Shown: positions 40,707 through 48,803 of the stretch, one piece after another | Layout: every line of letters begins with the position of its first letter | Position numbering within the stretch: position 1 is the first letter of the stretch | Source of the DNA: JAQVQN01 sp964428885 | GTDB taxonomy: Bacteria > Verrucomicrobiota > Kiritimatiellia > RFP12 > UBA1067 | DNA length: 48,803 nucleotides | Direction: 5' to 3' | Assembly: GCA_964428885.1 (NCBI GenBank) | Contig: CAYRZP010000001.1 | Coordinates: 1-48,803, forward strand | Made by a program: the position numbers and the translations under genes | Notes under the pieces: model-generated | The model's database searches: none | What the model was told of the DNA's origin: nothing | What the model saw: the letters and a program-made list of their open reading frames with translations, nothing else

Positions 40707-40721
40707 ACGCGGCGGGTTCGC

Positions 40722-42470
40722 GTGACGCGCGAACTCTCCATCCTGCCCGCCACTTTCTCGCGCGCCGTCCGGCTGATCTGGCTGAGCGACCGGCGCCTGG
40801 CCCGCTGTCACGCTGCGGTCACCGCGTTGCAGGCACTGCTGCCGCTGGGCGCGGCGTTGTGCCTGAAACAGGTCATCGACGCCGCGGCGGAAGTTTTGCG
40901 GGCCGCGCCGGGCCAGAACCTCTCATTCACGGCACTGCTTGAACGTTTCTCGGCCGACCGCGGTTTACGCTTGTTCGCGCTCTGGGCGCTGGTCTTCGCA
41001 CTGTGCCTGGCGCTCTCCGCCGCATTGAGGGTGCTGTCGTCCTGGGTCGCGGAGTTCCACGCCTTGGCCGTCACGGAACGGGTCTACGGACTTCTGCACG
41101 ATACGCTCGCTCGCGCCGACTACGCATTCTTCGAAAATCCTGATGACCAGAACCGTCTCCACATGGCGCGCGAGGAGGCGCTCACGCGCCCCGCGCGTGT
41201 GCTTTCCGGTCTGGGCCAGATCCTGCACAGCCTGACAGGCCTGGCCGGCGCCATGGTCATCCTGGCGGGCATCAGCCTCTGGCTGCCGGCGCTGCTGGCA
41301 CTGGCCGCACTGCCGCCGCTGTGCTTCAAGCTTAACCGCGCACGGCGTTTCTACGAATGGCGCAAAAACCTCGCGCCGCTGGAACGCGAGGCCGCCTATT
41401 TTCACTCCGTGCTCTCTGATAACGCGGGCGCCAAAGATGTGCGCCTTTACCAGCATGGCGATTTCTGCCGCGGCCGTTTCAGCGCCGCCCGCGCCCGCCT
41501 GCGCGAAGAGCGGTTGGCCTGGCGCCGTTATGTGCTGACGCGCGAGGCCGCCGGCATGGCCGCCGGCCTGATTGTTACAGGCCTGTGCCTGCTGTGGGCG
41601 ACCGGCCGGCTGCTGGAAGGCGCCTTCACAATCGGCGCGCTGGTCCTCTGCGTGCAGGCCGTGCAGCGCGGGCAGTCCGCCATCGCCGCCTTGCTGGGAG
41701 CTTGTGCCGGACTTTTCGAGGACGCCCTGTTCCTGCAGAGTTTCGAGGAGCTGCTGCACCAGCCTTCCCGTATATGCGCCCCGTCAAACCCTGCGCCGGT
41801 GCCGGACAGGATCACGCGCGGCATCGTCTTCGAAAAGGTCTCGTTCGCCTATCCCGGCACCGGGCGGGCGGTCCTTAAAAACCTCTCCTGCGAAATGCTG
41901 CCGGGCGAGCGTGTCTTTCTGGCCGGGGCCAACGGCACCGGCAAGTCAACCCTCATCAAGCTGCTGTGCCGCCTGTACGATCCTTCCGGTGGGCGCATCC
42001 TGGTCGACGGGGTTGACCTGCGCGAGTTCGACCCGTCCGCATGGCGCGCCAAGGTGGGCGCGCTGTTCCAGGACTTCAACAGTTACCAACTGACGGCGCG
42101 CGAAAATATCTGGATCGGCCACACCCGGACCGCCCCGGACGCGCCGCAGATAGCACGGGCCGCCCAGGACGCCGGCTTGGATTCTCTGCTGGACCGTTGG
42201 CCGCAAGGGCTGCAAACCCTGCTGGGACGTTGGCTGCACGACGGCGTGGAGCCGAGCGCCGGACAATGGCAGAAACTCGCCCTGGCGCGCGTGTTCCTGC
42301 GACCGGCCTTGCTTTACGTCCTGGACGAGCCGGCCAGCGCCTTGGACAACAACGCGCGCGGCGAGCTTTTCGAGACCATGCGGCGGCGCGGTGGCGACAG
42401 GATCATCCTGTTCACCAGCCACCGCGACCTGACGCCCGGCCAAGCCGACCGCGTGATCACGCTGGAGTGA
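40722..42470 (+). CDS. ABC exporter, fused permease and ATPase
   Basis: 582 residues. An N-terminal type-1 exporter transmembrane domain of about six helices (1-320) is followed by an ATPase domain: Walker A GANGTGKST, Q-loop LFQDFNSYQ, signature PSAGQWQKLALAR (degenerate; the usual form is LSGGQ), Walker B LLYVLDEP and switch FTSHRD. The GQWQ form occurs in peptide and lantibiotic-type exporters. The substrate is unknown. It begins with GTG at 40722, 16 nt after tatA. A half-transporter like this should homodimerise. Confidence 0.85.
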   Translation: MTRELSILPATFSRAVRLIWLSDRRLARCHAAVTALQALLPLGAALCLKQVIDAAAEVLRAAPGQNLSFTALLERFSADRGLRLFALWALVFALCLALSAALRVLSSWVAEFHALAVTERVYGLLHDTLARADYAFFENPDDQNRLHMAREEALTRPARVLSGLGQILHSLTGLAGAMVILAGISLWLPALLALAALPPLCFKLNRARRFYEWRKNLAPLEREAAYFHSVLSDNAGAKDVRLYQHGDFCRGRFSAARARLREERLAWRRYVLTREAAGMAAGLIVTGLCLLWATGRLLEGAFTIGALVLCVQAVQRGQSAIAALLGACAGLFEDALFLQSFEELLHQPSRICAPSNPAPVPDRITRGIVFEKVSFAYPGTGRAVLKNLSCEMLPGERVFLAGANGTGKSTLIKLLCRLYDPSGGRILVDGVDLREFDPSAWRAKVGALFQDFNSYQLTARENIWIGHTRTAPDAPQIARAAQDAGLDSLLDRWPQGLQTLLGRWLHDGVEPSAGQWQKLALARVFLRPALLYVLDEPASALDNNARGELFETMRRRGGDRIILFTSHRDLTPGQADRVITLE

Positions 42471-42507
42471 TACGCGCGCGGCAGAAGTTTGATTGAGGAT
42501 AACCTGA

Positions 42508-43725
42508 ATGAGCCTGAATGCAACGCCGCAGGGCGAACGCCTGCACATCGCACTGTTAGGACGCCGCAATGTCGGCAAATCCAGTCTGATCAACGCTCTG
42601 ACCGGACAGGAGGTCGCCATCGTCTCGCCGGTCAAGGGCACCACCACGGATCCTGTGCGCAAAGCCATGGAGCTGCTGCCGCTCGGGCCAATCATGATCT
42701 TCGACACCCCGGGCCTTGACGACGAGGGCGCGCTCGGCGAACTGCGCATGCGCAGCACGCGCGATGTCTTGAACAAAACCGACGTAGCCATACTGGTGAT
42801 CGAGGCGGAACACGGCCTCGGCGCTTGCGAACAGGAAATCCTGGAACTTGTGCGCGCCAAGAAAATACCGCTGGCCGTGGTTTACAACAAGACCGATCTC
42901 GCCATGCCGTCCGCAGCGGCCGTGGCGCGTGTGGCCGCCGTTGCCAAGGCGCCGGTCCTGGCGGTGTCCTCCGTGACCGGGCAAGGCGTGGAGAATTTGA
43001 AACTGGCTTTAGCGAAGATCGTTCCGGATGACGACGAAAGCCTGCGGATCGTCGCAGATCTTCTGAAACCGCTGGACGTGGTGGTGCTGGTGACGCCGAT
43101 CGACTCGGCCGCCCCCAAGGGACGGCTGATCCTGCCGCAGCAGCAGACGGTGCGCGACATCCTGGAGGCGGGCGCGCTGGCGTTCGTGACCAGGGAGACC
43201 GAGCTTCTAGCCACTTTGGCCGCGTTGAGGCAGCCGCCGCGGCTTGTCATCACCGACTCGCAGGCCTTCGCCAAAGTTTCGGCCGAGACCCCGCGCGACG
43301 TGCCGCTGACCTCGTTCTCGATCCTCTTCGCCCGGTACAAGGGCGACCTCGGCGTCTTGGCGCAAGGCGCGCGGGCGATCGACAGCCTTAAGGACGGCGA
43401 CCGCGTCCTGATCGCCGAAGGCTGCACGCACCACCGCCAGTGCGACGACATCGGCACGGTCAAGATCCCGCGCTGGCTGCGCGAGCGCACGGGCGGCAAG
43501 CAACTGAAGCTGGAGCATTCAAGCGGCATGCAGTACCCGCGCGATCTGTCGGAGTACAGCCTGATCATCCACTGCGGCGCCTGCATGCTCAACCGGCGGG
43601 AGATGCATTACCGTATCGCGCAGGCCCAGTCCGCGGGTGTGCCGATCGTGAATTACGGGGTCTTTATCGCCCACGCCACCGGCATCCTCGATCGCTGCCT
43701 CGAACCGTTCGCCGCGGCGCGTTAG
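42508..43725 (+). CDS. hydF: FeFe-hydrogenase H-cluster maturation GTPase HydF
   Basis: 405 residues. The N-terminal GTPase domain has the P-loop GRRNVGKSS, DTPGLDD and NKTD. The dimerisation domain follows, then the 4Fe-4S site: Cys306-Thr-His308, and after 46 residues His355-Cys356-Gly-Ala-Cys359, matching the HydF CxHx(46-53)HCxxC pattern. HydF is the scaffold that delivers the 2Fe subcluster to hydrogenase apoprotein. This implies an FeFe-hydrogenase and anaerobic hydrogen metabolism, though hydE, hydG and hydA are not in the window. Der is the related GTPase alternative, but the C-terminal cysteine domain settles it. Confidence 0.95.
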   Translation: MSLNATPQGERLHIALLGRRNVGKSSLINALTGQEVAIVSPVKGTTTDPVRKAMELLPLGPIMIFDTPGLDDEGALGELRMRSTRDVLNKTDVAILVIEAEHGLGACEQEILELVRAKKIPLAVVYNKTDLAMPSAAAVARVAAVAKAPVLAVSSVTGQGVENLKLALAKIVPDDDESLRIVADLLKPLDVVVLVTPIDSAAPKGRLILPQQQTVRDILEAGALAFVTRETELLATLAALRQPPRLVITDSQAFAKVSAETPRDVPLTSFSILFARYKGDLGVLAQGARAIDSLKDGDRVLIAEGCTHHRQCDDIGTVKIPRWLRERTGGKQLKLEHSSGMQYPRDLSEYSLIIHCGACMLNRREMHYRIAQAQSAGVPIVNYGVFIAHATGILDRCLEPFAAAR

Positions 43726-43736
43726 CCGGTGCCGCG

Positions 43737-45467
43737 TCAGATCCGGCGGGGAGTGCGGATGCCCAGCAGCCCCAGACCTTCCGCGAGCGCTTGCGCGGTC
43801 ATGGCGCAAAGCCTGACGCGGCTGTCGCGCACGGCCGGCTCGGATTTGAGCACCGGCATGCGCTGGTAGAAACTGCTGTAGGTCTGCGAAAGCCCGAACA
43901 GGTAGTCGGCAAGGACGCTGGGCTTATAGGTCTCGGCCGCCCGCAGGACTGCTGCCGGGAACTGCAGCAGGCGCAACACCAGCTCTTTCTCGATATCGCT
44001 TTCCAGACGCAATGGGTTGGCGAGCGGGTCGCGGCCGGGCGCCTGTTCGGCGTATTTGTCGAGCAGGCTGCAAAGCCGCGCGTAGGCGTATTGCAGATAG
44101 GGGCCGGAGTTGCCGTCCAGCGCCAGCGCCTTCTCCCAGGTGAAAACGATCAGCGTCTGCGGGTCATGGCTGAGATCGGCGTATTTGATCGCCCCGATGC
44201 CGATCGCCCTGGCCAGCTCTTTCTGCTCGGCTTCCGGCATCTCGCTGTTCGACGCCTTGATGATCTCCAGCGCGCGGCGCTCCGCCTCGTCGAGCAGCGC
44301 CTCGAGCTTGATCACGTTGCCCTGGCGCGTCGAGAAGGTGCCTTCCGGCAGTCGCATCAGCCCGAACCAGACGTGCTCAAGGCGGGTCTGGTACCCCAGC
44401 TTGCCGCAAACCGCGAAGAACTGGCGGAAGTGCAACTGCTGGCGCTCGTCGGTGACATAGACGATGCGGTCCGGCGCGAACTCCTCGACCCGGCTGCGCA
44501 CCGTGGCGATGTCGGTGGCGGCGTAATTGAAGCCGCCGTCGCTTTTGCGCACGATACACACCGGCATGCCTTCCGCATCGAGCTTGACCACCAGCGCCCC
44601 CTCGCTCTCCACGGCCAGGCCCTGCTCTTGCAAGCGACTCACGGTTTCGGGCAGCATGTCGTTGTAGAAACTCTCGCCGCGCGTCAGGTCGAAACTGACG
44701 TCCAGCCGCGCGTAAACGCGGTTGAACTCCTCCATGCTGATGGCGATGAAACGCTCCCAAACTGCGCGGTTCTCGGCGTCGCCCCGCTGCAGCTTGACCA
44801 GCTCGGCCTTGCAGCGCTCTATCCACTCCGGATCTTCCTTGGATCGGTTATAACTCTGAACATAGGCGCGCTCGAGCAACTCGACGGTCAGCTCTTCACG
44901 CTCCTTCGCGCTGAGAAACTCGCGGTAGCCCTGGATCAGGATGCCGAACTGGGTGCCCCAGTCGCCCAGATGGTTGTCGGCGACCACGCGGTAGCCGAGG
45001 GCGCGGTAGATGCGGTCGAGCGCGTTGCCGATGACCGTGGAGCGTATGTGGCCGATGTGCATGGGCTTGGCCACGTTGGGGCTGGAGTAGTCGAGCACCA
45101 CGGTCCGGCCCGCGCCGACATCGGGAATGCCGAAACGCGGCGCAGCCGACAGCGCCGCCGCCTGCTCCGCCAGCCATTCGGGCCGAACGGTCAGGTTGAT
45201 GAACCCAGGCCCGGCGATCTCGGCCTTGGCCAGCATCGGCGGCAGGGCTGCGGCGGCCAACACCGCCTCGGCCACGGCCCGCGGCGGGCGCCGCAGCAGC
45301 TTGGCCGCCTGCATGGAGTCATTGCACTGGAAGTCGCCGAAGCGCGGGTCTGTCGCCGGCTGCACGCGGACGGCCGCCCAGTCCTGTCCGCCGCCGAAAG
45401 CCGCCTCGAACGCCTGCCGCAGCCATGCGGCCAGCATCTCCTCACACCTGTTCACCGTCTCATGCAT
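43737..45467 (-). CDS. argS: Arginyl-tRNA synthetase
   Basis: 576 residues, class I. The N-terminal tRNA-D-loop-binding domain carries FGDFQCNDSMQ. The HIGH motif is HIGH at 137-140 (MHIGHIRST). The usual KMSKS is replaced by FSTRQGN, a known ArgS form. The C-terminal anticodon-binding DALR domain includes GPYLQYAYARLCSLL. It is convergent with hydF (11 nt between stops) and has its own promoter with a TATCCT -10 box. Confidence 0.97.
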   Translation of the reverse strand: MHETVNRCEEMLAAWLRQAFEAAFGGGQDWAAVRVQPATDPRFGDFQCNDSMQAAKLLRRPPRAVAEAVLAAAALPPMLAKAEIAGPGFINLTVRPEWLAEQAAALSAAPRFGIPDVGAGRTVVLDYSSPNVAKPMHIGHIRSTVIGNALDRIYRALGYRVVADNHLGDWGTQFGILIQGYREFLSAKEREELTVELLERAYVQSYNRSKEDPEWIERCKAELVKLQRGDAENRAVWERFIAISMEEFNRVYARLDVSFDLTRGESFYNDMLPETVSRLQEQGLAVESEGALVVKLDAEGMPVCIVRKSDGGFNYAATDIATVRSRVEEFAPDRIVYVTDERQQLHFRQFFAVCGKLGYQTRLEHVWFGLMRLPEGTFSTRQGNVIKLEALLDEAERRALEIIKASNSEMPEAEQKELARAIGIGAIKYADLSHDPQTLIVFTWEKALALDGNSGPYLQYAYARLCSLLDKYAEQAPGRDPLANPLRLESDIEKELVLRLLQFPAAVLRAAETYKPSVLADYLFGLSQTYSSFYQRMPVLKSEPAVRDSRVRLCAMTAQALAEGLGLLGIRTPRRI

Positions 45468-45515
45468 ATGCGCTTACCCTCTATCCACGGATCGCCTTTT
45501 TGAAAAGGGACAATC

Positions 45516-45544
45516 AGGATAGCGGCGCAAGGGCGTAACGTCAC
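45516..45544 (-). promoter_or_regulatory. Promoter for argS
   Basis: On the minus strand GTGACG (45544-45539) and TATCCT (45521-45516) have 17-bp spacing. The -35 lies inside the GGGCGT-ACGCCC hairpin (45531-45548). Confidence 0.45.
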
Positions 45545-45548
45545 GCCC

Positions 45549-45590
45549 AAAAAACCTCTTTGACGGCGGACGGCTCGCCGAGCCGTCCGC
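45549..45590 (-). terminator. Intrinsic terminator of the porin-like gene
   Basis: GCGGACGGCTC (45566-45576) and GAGCCGTCCGC (45580-45590) form a perfect 11-bp stem with a 3-nt loop. On the minus strand it is followed after about 11 nt by six T residues (45554-45549). It lies 15 nt beyond the gene stop. Confidence 0.7.
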
Positions 45591-45605
45591 GCCGCTTGGC
45601 AGACA

Positions 45606-46982
45606 TTAGAACCGCGCGATGACTTCCCAGCGCAGGAAGTAGGCCACGGTGTCAGATGTGTAGTAGTCGCCCGGGTCGAGCAATTCCGCCGTGACATGCC
45701 CGGTAAGGTCGCCGCGCTTGCCGAAGAGGTTCTTCAGCAGCGGGAAGTCGTAGCGGAACATGCCGAACCAGCCGTAGAGGTCGCCGTCGCCGCCGCCCAG
45801 GCCGTCCTCGACCGCCGCGTACATCGGCCCCGCGTTGGCGCTCACTTTGTGGCCGTTGGCGAAGCTTGAGCCGACGGTGATGTTCGGGTAGATCAGGTTC
45901 GACCAGTAGCACACGCCGCGGTCATGGTAAGGATACATCTCGCTGTACTGCGGCCAACGCGCCCAGAGCGGGTTCCAGGCCGTGTCGTTGTCGGCCGTGC
46001 CGCGGTTGCGGTCGCCGGAGAGATAGTAGCAGGCCACGGTGAAGAAAGGCTTACAGCGCTCGACCGCCGGCTTGTAAGTCAGGCCCGCGTATCCCATATA
46101 GCCTCTGGTGGCGTCCCCGCCGTCCTTCTCGCCGGCCTGCGCCGCGCCCTCGAATTCCGCCGAGAGGGTCTCCGTCAGTTTCGGCATCACGCGCGCGCCG
46201 AGGGTGTGCGTGTCGCGCCCGGGCAGGCGGGCCCCGCGGAAGCGGGATTTGGTCTCGCGCTTGAAGAGGTAGTACAGATCAAACGGGAACTCGCTGAACT
46301 CTTTCGACTTGAAATACAGCCCGCCGCCGTATTCCGCCATGTCGGTGGCGCCCGGCACGTTGTAGGTGAGCTGCTTTTCTTTAGGCGACGACCCGTCCGC
46401 GCCCTTGGGGTGTCCCCAGCTGAACTCGGTTTCGGGAAGGTTGTAGATCGCCAACAGGTCCAGCGTGTTCTTCTCATCGAATTTGACCGTGGCCTTGATG
46501 GCATCGAAGAAGGATGTGCGCGATCCGTCGCCGGAAGTGCCGTCCATGAGCACGCGTCCCGCCCCGTAGGTCGGCCCCTGCGGCCCGAGGAAATCCTGAC
46601 GGCCGATGCGCAGGTCGAGCCGGTCGCCGAACAGGCCGTAAAGATCGAGATAGAGGTTGTCGAGTAGCAGCTCGTCCGGGAACTGGCCGTTCCGGCTGGC
46701 GCTCGGGTTGAAATATTCCCGGAACTCGTCCGTCAGCCGCAGGTATAGCTTGAAGTCCTCGTTCTTGACCTCGCCCCAGGCGCGCGGGCGAATGCGCAGA
46801 TAACTCTGGTTGCCGGAAACGCCGCCGCCCGCCTGCGGCACGTTATCGTGCAGCTCGTGCCGCACGCGCAGGTCGGCTCCCGCATCCCACTCCAGCCCGT
46901 CTTTCTCAGCCTTCTCAGGCGCCTGAGCCCAAGCAGCCCCGGCCAAGCCGGCGCAAAACAGCGTCACTAACTCTTTTTTCAT
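45606..46982 (-). CDS. Outer-membrane porin-like beta-barrel (alginate-export-type domain)
   Basis: 458 residues with a signal peptide (LVTLFCAGLAGAAWAQA). The mature part alternates aromatic/hydrophobic and polar residues and ends in an aromatic residue (EVIARF), as outer-membrane barrels do. Segments DLRVRHELHDNV, SYLRIRPRAWGEVK, FKLYLRLTDEFREYF and DRLDLRIGRQDFLG resemble the alginate-export barrel family. It probably lets carbohydrates or other solutes cross the outer membrane; specificity is unknown. It has its own promoter (47053-47082), a 5' hairpin and a strong terminator, so it is monocistronic. Confidence 0.78.
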   Translation of the reverse strand: MKKELVTLFCAGLAGAAWAQAPEKAEKDGLEWDAGADLRVRHELHDNVPQAGGGVSGNQSYLRIRPRAWGEVKNEDFKLYLRLTDEFREYFNPSASRNGQFPDELLLDNLYLDLYGLFGDRLDLRIGRQDFLGPQGPTYGAGRVLMDGTSGDGSRTSFFDAIKATVKFDEKNTLDLLAIYNLPETEFSWGHPKGADGSSPKEKQLTYNVPGATDMAEYGGGLYFKSKEFSEFPFDLYYLFKRETKSRFRGARLPGRDTHTLGARVMPKLTETLSAEFEGAAQAGEKDGGDATRGYMGYAGLTYKPAVERCKPFFTVACYYLSGDRNRGTADNDTAWNPLWARWPQYSEMYPYHDRGVCYWSNLIYPNITVGSSFANGHKVSANAGPMYAAVEDGLGGGDGDLYGWFGMFRYDFPLLKNLFGKRGDLTGHVTAELLDPGDYYTSDTVAYFLRWEVIARF

Positions 46983-47020
46983 GCAGCCCCTCTTGATTGG
47001 GTTGATGATTCCGCCAGAAT

Positions 47021-47082
47021 GAAACGCACTCGCGTTTCTTCAAGTAAGAACATTTATACCCTATCCGCGCACATTCTGTCCA
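47021..47082 (-). promoter_or_regulatory. Promoter and leader hairpin of the porin-like gene
   Basis: On the minus strand TGGACA (47082-47077) and TATAAA (47058-47053) have an 18-bp spacer. Downstream, GAAACGC-ACTC-GCGTTTC (47021-47038) forms a perfect 7-bp stem in the leader, close to the expected RNA 5' end. Confidence 0.6.
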
Positions 47083-47140
47083 GTGTCTTTTTTTCAGGTT
47101 TGAAAATGCAAAGCCGTCCGGGTTTTGCTAAATTCTTGGA

Positions 47141-47794
47141 ATGACTGAAACGCTCATGTGGTTGTCCGCCGCCGCCGCCGCGTATCTGGCCGGTTCGCTG
47201 CCTTTCGGCTTCCTGCTGGCAAAAGCCCGCGGTAAAGACGTCCGCGCACTCGGCAGCGGCAACATCGGCGCCACGAACGTTTTCCGTTCGGTCAGCAAGC
47301 CGCTCGGCGTTCTCACTTTCGCCCTGGACGTGGCCAAGGGTTACTGCGGGGTCAGGCTGATCCCGCCGCTGGCGGCCTGGCTCTCCGGCGGCGACTGCGC
47401 GTCCATGGCCCTGCCGGTGTTCTGCGGCGTTATGACCGTGGTCGGCCACAACTGGACCTGCTTTCTCGGCTTCAAAGGCGGCAAGGGCATCGCCACAAGC
47501 GCGGGCATGCTGCTGGCCTTGGCGCCAGCGGGCGCTGGCATCGCCTTCGCCGTCTGGATTTTGGTTTTCTCGGCCGCGCGCTACGTGTCTGCCGCCTCCA
47601 TCGCGGCTGCCGCAACTCTCGGCGTTGCGGCCTGGCCGCTTTACTGCGCCCGGCACGGGGTTTGGTTTTCCGGCGTCCTGACGCTGCTGGCCGCGCTGGC
47701 GGTCTGGAAACACCGCCCTAACATCGCGCGCCTGCGCGCCGGTACGGAATCGCGCTTCAACTTCGGCAAAACCAAAGCGAAAGGAACCCCATGA
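47141..47794 (+). CDS. plsY: Glycerol-3-phosphate acyltransferase (acyl-phosphate dependent)
   Basis: 217 residues with five to six membrane helices. The three PlsY motifs are present: LAGSLPFGFLL, GSGNIGATNVFRSVSKPLG, GHNWTCFLGFKGGKGIATSAG (the last binds acyl phosphate). It acylates glycerol-3-phosphate at position 1 to begin phospholipid synthesis. The stop overlaps the gpsA ATG by 4 nt (ATGA), so substrate supply and first acylation are translationally coupled. Confidence 0.96.
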   Translation: MTETLMWLSAAAAAYLAGSLPFGFLLAKARGKDVRALGSGNIGATNVFRSVSKPLGVLTFALDVAKGYCGVRLIPPLAAWLSGGDCASMALPVFCGVMTVVGHNWTCFLGFKGGKGIATSAGMLLALAPAGAGIAFAVWILVFSAARYVSAASIAAAATLGVAAWPLYCARHGVWFSGVLTLLAALAVWKHRPNIARLRAGTESRFNFGKTKAKGTP

Positions 47795-48780
47795 AAATCA
47801 CCGTCATCGGCGACGGCGGCTGGGGCACCGCCGCCGCGCTGCTGCTGAACTCTTACGGGCACAGTCTCACCGTCTGGGGCCCTTTCCCCGAATACCTGGC
47901 CGAGATCCGCGCCCGCCGTGAGAATCCGCGCTTCCTGCCCGGCATCCCGCTGCCCGCCAATCTGGCCTGGACGGACGACCCCGCCGAAGCGGCGGCCGGT
48001 GCCGAGGCGGTGATCCTCGCCGTGCCTTCCAAGTTCTTCGGCGACGTCTGCCGCAGGTTCGCAGGGCTGATTCCCGCCGGCGCCCTGACCGTCAGCCTCA
48101 CCAAGGGCTTGTGTGAGAACACCCACTGCCGCATGAGCGAGCTCGCGCGAGAGATCCTCGGCCTGGCGCAGGTCGCGGTGCTCTCGGGGCCGAGCCACGC
48201 GGAAGAGGTCGCCCGCGGCATCCCCACGGCCGTCGTGACCGCCGCCGCGGAAGAAGCGGTGGCGCTGCGCGTGCAAAGCCTTTTCAGCGGACCGCGTTTC
48301 CGCGCCTATACCTCCACCGACCCCTTGGGGGTGGAGATCGGCGGCGCGGTCAAGAACGTGATCGCCATCGCGGTCGGCGCCTCGGACGGGCTCGGGTTCG
48401 GCGACAACACCCGCGCCGCGCTGATCACGCGCGGCCTCGCGGAGGTCACCCGCTTCGGCGTGGCGCTCGGCGCCTGCCCGGAAACCTTCGCCGGCCTGAG
48501 CGGCGTCGGCGACCTGATCGTGACCTGCACCAGCCGCCACAGCCGCAACCACAACGTCGGCGAACGCCTGGGCCGCGGCGAGCAAATCCGCGAGATCCTC
48601 GGCAGCATGAGCATGGTGGCCGAAGGCGTCTGGAACGCCCGTGTGATCCACGCCCTCGGCCGCAAACACGGCGTGGAAATGCCCATCACCGACACGGTCC
48701 ACGCCCTCTGCTACCAGGACCTGCCCGCCCGCGAAGCGGTCGAGCGGCTGATGGGCCGCGACGCTAAACCAGAGAGCTAA
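47791..48780 (+). CDS. gpsA: NAD(P)-dependent glycerol-3-phosphate dehydrogenase
   Basis: 329 residues. The Rossmann start is ITVIGDGGWGTAAALLL, so the usual GAGxWG reads GDGGWG. AVPSKFF, SLTKGL, LSGPSHAEEVARG and GGAVKNVIAIAVGASDGLGFGDNTRAALITRG are the catalytic-domain signatures with the conserved Lys. It reduces dihydroxyacetone phosphate to glycerol-3-phosphate, the substrate of PlsY encoded just upstream. The stop lies 23 nt from the window end. Confidence 0.97.
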   Translation: MKITVIGDGGWGTAAALLLNSYGHSLTVWGPFPEYLAEIRARRENPRFLPGIPLPANLAWTDDPAEAAAGAEAVILAVPSKFFGDVCRRFAGLIPAGALTVSLTKGLCENTHCRMSELAREILGLAQVAVLSGPSHAEEVARGIPTAVVTAAAEEAVALRVQSLFSGPRFRAYTSTDPLGVEIGGAVKNVIAIAVGASDGLGFGDNTRAALITRGLAEVTRFGVALGACPETFAGLSGVGDLIVTCTSRHSRNHNVGERLGRGEQIREILGSMSMVAEGVWNARVIHALGRKHGVEMPITDTVHALCYQDLPAREAVERLMGRDAKPES

Positions 48781-48803
48781 GGGGATGCTTGCGCAAACAT
48801 TAG

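Noticed and set aside
43440..45503. 687-codon plus-strand open frame opposite argS
   Set aside because: It is antisense to argS, which has all class I synthetase motifs; the antisense translation shows no family pattern.

Overview
The window is about 49 kb of GC-rich bacterial chromosome, densely packed with mostly housekeeping genes. The mix suggests a strictly anaerobic Gram-negative member of the PVC group, most likely Verrucomicrobiota or Kiritimatiellota. Supporting genes are hydF (FeFe-hydrogenase maturation), NfnA/NfnB, an RnfE subunit, a fused siroheme decarboxylase, RNase HIII (rnhC), an outer-membrane porin-like protein, and several exported or sugar-related proteins (DUF1080, PQQ-like propeller, a bimodular glycogen debrancher). 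The taxonomic call is inference from gene content; no rRNA or tRNA gene was found in the window.

Layout: 97-3878 (minus) holds a single-chain fusion of an active ketosynthase and a Gln-substituted, chain-length-factor-like ketosynthase, directly downstream of a lower-GC AbiEi/AbiEii toxin-antitoxin pair. 4081-12835 holds an exported beta-propeller protein, a small exported protein, an acyl-CoA synthetase, D-aminoacyl-tRNA deacylase, a 1418-residue glycogen debranching enzyme and an EboB-like TatD hydrolase. 12961-17691 (plus) holds der, a fused AhbA/AhbB-type siroheme decarboxylase, pdxB and rnhC. 17736-25620 holds a small exported protein, lipA, a xylose-isomerase/PfkB-kinase pair, rpmE-prfA, a lone rnfE, comF and a sugar nucleotidyltransferase. 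25757-28400 (minus) is a small membrane protein-rhomboid-nadC-coaX operon.

28525-33018 carries nfnA and nfnB, two subunits usually encoded side by side, here separated by a low-GC cytosine methyltransferase and a PmeII-like restriction endonuclease. 33068-39531 holds a TrhA/hemolysin III protein, an NfeD-SPFH pair, a FecR-domain protein, a SurA/PpiD-like chaperone, a DUF1080 protein and dut. 39673-43725 is a plus-strand run rpoZ-smpB-tatA-ABC exporter-hydF. 43737-48780 holds argS, a porin-like protein and the phospholipid-synthesis pair plsY-gpsA.

Across the window, gene boundaries and two coding regions carry short degenerate tandem arrays with unit lengths of 7, 8 or 9 nt. The unit sequence differs at each site. 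Two intergenic arrays sit next to the same 15-nt GC-rich hairpin, in opposite orientation. No annotated gene explains these arrays, and together with the ketosynthase fusion they are the most unusual signals here.
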